Positions 62,083-64,000 of a stretch of 64,000 nucleotides of DNA are shown here, one piece after another. The translations under genes were made by a program, and so were the position numbers. Numbering within the stretch: the stretch's first letter is position 1; each line of letters opens with the position of its first letter. A model generated the notes under the pieces. It worked only from the letters and a program-made list of their open reading frames with translations, was not told where the DNA came from and did not search any database. The DNA is from Choanephora cucurbitarum. Lineage: Eukaryota > Mucoromycota > Mucoromycetes > Mucorales > Choanephoraceae. The stretch covers positions 434,001-498,000 of the forward strand of contig JAIWNI010000008.1 of the NCBI GenBank assembly GCA_025331435.1, given 5' to 3'.

Positions 62083-63764
62083 ATGTCAATGCAACCAAAA
62101 ATAAACGTAAATTGCTCGCTCAATGAATATTCAAGCATAATGAACTAAATTGATTTATATTTAGTCTGTAGCAAACACAAAGCCAAATCGCCTTGTGTTG
62201 AGTGAAGACGAAGATGAAGAAAACATAATCAGTAACAATCAAAAGTACGTTTCAGACGGCGACAACGACGATGACGAACCTGTTATTGAGCCAGTATCAG
62301 CTGAAGCGTTAGAGCTCTTGAAGGCAGAGAAAGTATTGAAATCAGGCTACCTATTGAAAAAGGGAGAGAAGAGAAGAGTAAGTTTGCTTAGACTGGATTA
62401 AGTGCAGAAATATTGACTTTCTTAGTTAGACATGGAAAAAACGTTGGTTTGTATTGCGATCTACAAAATTAGCCATGTACAAGGACAAAAAAGTAAATCC
62501 AAAAGATATATACTCAGTATACCTGGTAGACTTATGCATACATAATTATCTTGATAGGAGTACAAGCTGTTGAGACTCATTGACTTACACGAAATCCACA
62601 AAGTAGTCCAAGTCACAACCAAACACAAGTACAAGTTTGTCTTTGCTTTTGTTACTGCCAAAAGAATGTACTATGTTCAAGCAAACGATCAACAGGAAAT
62701 GGACGACTGGTTCAACTCAGTCAACAAGGCTAAAGAGGAGCAACGCTTATACGATGCAGATGACGATACAAGTTCAGTGGATCGTGACCAAGAATTCGCC
62801 AAGGATGTCATCGCCTCGTACAGACAAAACCATGTTGTCAGTGTCATGCAGAACCAACGTCGTCGGTCAAGTGGTCTGATTGAAACATCGAAGTCAGCCA
62901 CTGACACGACTTCTAAATTAAAACCTGTAGATATCCCAAAGAAAACAAATAATTTTCCTGTTGTCAGCAGCTATTCTACCTCACAATCAAGCGAATATGT
63001 ACTCGGCCAGTCCTATCCCCTTTCACCCACCTCTGATTTCCAACAACAAAACGGCTTAGAAGGCGTAGCTAGTTCAGAGGATGATGAAGAATACAGCGTA
63101 GATAGAGCAAACATTGAATCTGAAGAAAACAGAAATCGAGTTCTTGTAGAAGGCTATTTGCTGAAACTAGGCAGAAACAAAGTAAGCTTTAGAAAAAGAG
63201 CACCTTAAACAAGTTCTAACTCATCAACATTAGGGTTGGAGAAAGCGCTGGTTCGTCTTACGAACAGATACATTGGCTTACTATGAAGACGACAAAGAAT
63301 ATTCACCTCATCGCATCATTCCTCTACATCACATTATTGATTCTCTAGAGATTGAGCCAGTCAGTAAGAGCAAACAAAACTGCTTCAAGATAATCATACC
63401 AAAGAGAAGCTACGTTCTTTGTGCTTCTACAGAAGCTGATATGGATGCTTGGCTAAATGCCTTGGTGGTAGCCATAAAAAGAGCAAAGAAAGACGCAGAT
63501 GATACTTCGCCCTTAACACCTCACCCACAGTCATATCAATCAAGACCACTCTCACTTATTCCAGAAAACCAAACACCTCAACTACAGAAAGTAAACTCGA
63601 CTCCATCTTCCATTGATTCATTTGAGAACATTAGTCATATATCAGGTGTCAGTGGTGCTTGTGGATGTGGCGGTGCTGGTGGTGCTTTGGGAGCTGCTCC
63701 TACGCCGAATTCGCTCCTTCAGTTGCATTCTAGAGCTTCAGAAAGATTTGGTCGTGCAAAGTAA
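62083..63764 (+). CDS. Tandem PH-domain protein (Opy1/TAPP-like)
   Basis: Exons 62083-62106, 62165-62377, 62430-62492, 62558-63181 and 63234-63764 give 484 aa. Acidic N-terminus (LSEDEDEEN), then PH domain 1: KSGYLLKKGEKRRTWKKRWF through QANDQQEMDDWFNSVNKA. A Ser-rich linker with another acidic patch (SSEDDEEYS) leads to PH domain 2: VEGYLLKLGRNKGWRKRWFV through CASTEADMDAWLNALVVAIK. In both domains an intron falls just before the second-strand KRWFVLR motif, suggesting duplication with its intron. The C-terminus is Ser/Pro-rich with a Gly-rich run. The basic residues in the first two strands favour phosphoinositide binding; yeast Opy1 has the same two-PH layout. An AATAAA lies at 63848. Confidence 0.9.
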
Positions 63765-63867
63765 TCTTTGGATTTCAGTATAATATACCTTTTTTAAAAA
63801 TTAATTTTCTTTTTTTTTTAATTGCGATAATTTAAATAATATTAAACAATAAAGACATGTTTTGTTC

Positions 63868-64000
63868 CTATGAAGCTTTTCCGTGGAAAACTGGGCACTT
63901 GGGCATGAATTTCTCGGGGCCCAATTCCTCTATGCTATAACCTTTGTTATAAATAGGCGGACTATAGACAAAATAACGAGGTACGTATTTCCCTTGCTCA
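63868..64000 (-). CDS. 3' end of an unidentified gene, cut by the window edge
   Basis: The minus strand is open from the right edge to a TAG at 63868, giving 43 codons that read YVPRYFVYSPPIYNKGYS and end KCPVFHGKAS. The composition (Pro, Tyr, Lys-rich, no low complexity) looks like a real protein C-terminus. I do not recognise it. It converges on the PH-domain gene, with 103 bp between the two stop codons. Confidence 0.55.
   Translation of the reverse strand, partial: EQGKYVPRYFVYSPPIYNKGYSIEELGPEKFMPKCPVFHGKAS

Overview
The window is nuclear DNA of a fungus, most likely a mucoralean (Mucoromycota). The call rests on AT-rich intergenic DNA, many 40-180 nt GT-AG introns (the best branch site seen is a TACTAAT), eukaryotic housekeeping genes, two chitin synthases and fungal proteins such as Vac8, Pmr1, Nhp6 and Rrg9. 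Genus and species cannot be named from the sequence. Exon limits below were worked out by hand from splice sites; for nearly every gene the exon lengths sum to a whole number of codons without internal stops.

Layout. 0.4-6.4 kb: VAC8 (-), ribosomal protein uS15/RPS13 (-) and CCA-adding enzyme (+). 6.4-12.9 kb: a low-complexity hypothetical protein (-) and the Golgi Ca2+/Mn2+ ATPase PMR1 (-). 12.9-16.2 kb: gene-poor, with a probable decayed coding locus. 16.2-26.7 kb: eS27/RPS27 (+), then four genes all on the minus strand: a CNNM/Mam3-type CBS membrane protein, a division-1 chitin synthase, an AMPK-gamma-like four-CBS protein and a class IV chitin synthase. 29.1-33.1 kb: an HMG-box protein (+), an Rrg9/neugrin-like protein (-), coding-like but unresolved sequence, and a hypothetical protein (-). 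35.06-40.21 kb: a complete CACTA-type DNA transposon with a 3-bp target duplication, imperfect terminal inverted repeats, an intact intron-containing transposase, a divergent second gene for a coiled-coil acidic protein, and five subterminal palindromes spaced exactly 43 bp apart. 41.9-45.5 kb: an L-lactate permease family transporter (-) divergent from elongation factor 1-beta (+). 45.8-52.6 kb: mitochondrial ribosomal protein uL5m (-), DNA polymerase alpha catalytic subunit (+) and LSM8 (-). 53.0-64.0 kb: a GH38 alpha-mannosidase (-) divergent from a large serine alpha/beta-hydrolase (+), a tandem PH-domain protein (+), and the 3' end of an unidentified gene (-) at the right edge.

Most genes are unrelated housekeeping loci. 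Three patterns stand out: the CACTA element with its putative TnpA-like partner and phased repeat array, the chitin synthase/CBS gene run, and a bacterial-type lactate permease carrying fungal introns. Several genes contain very small exons (6, 14, 15, 22 and 34 nt) that open-reading-frame annotation would miss. VAC8 has an unusually regular exon structure that follows its armadillo repeats.
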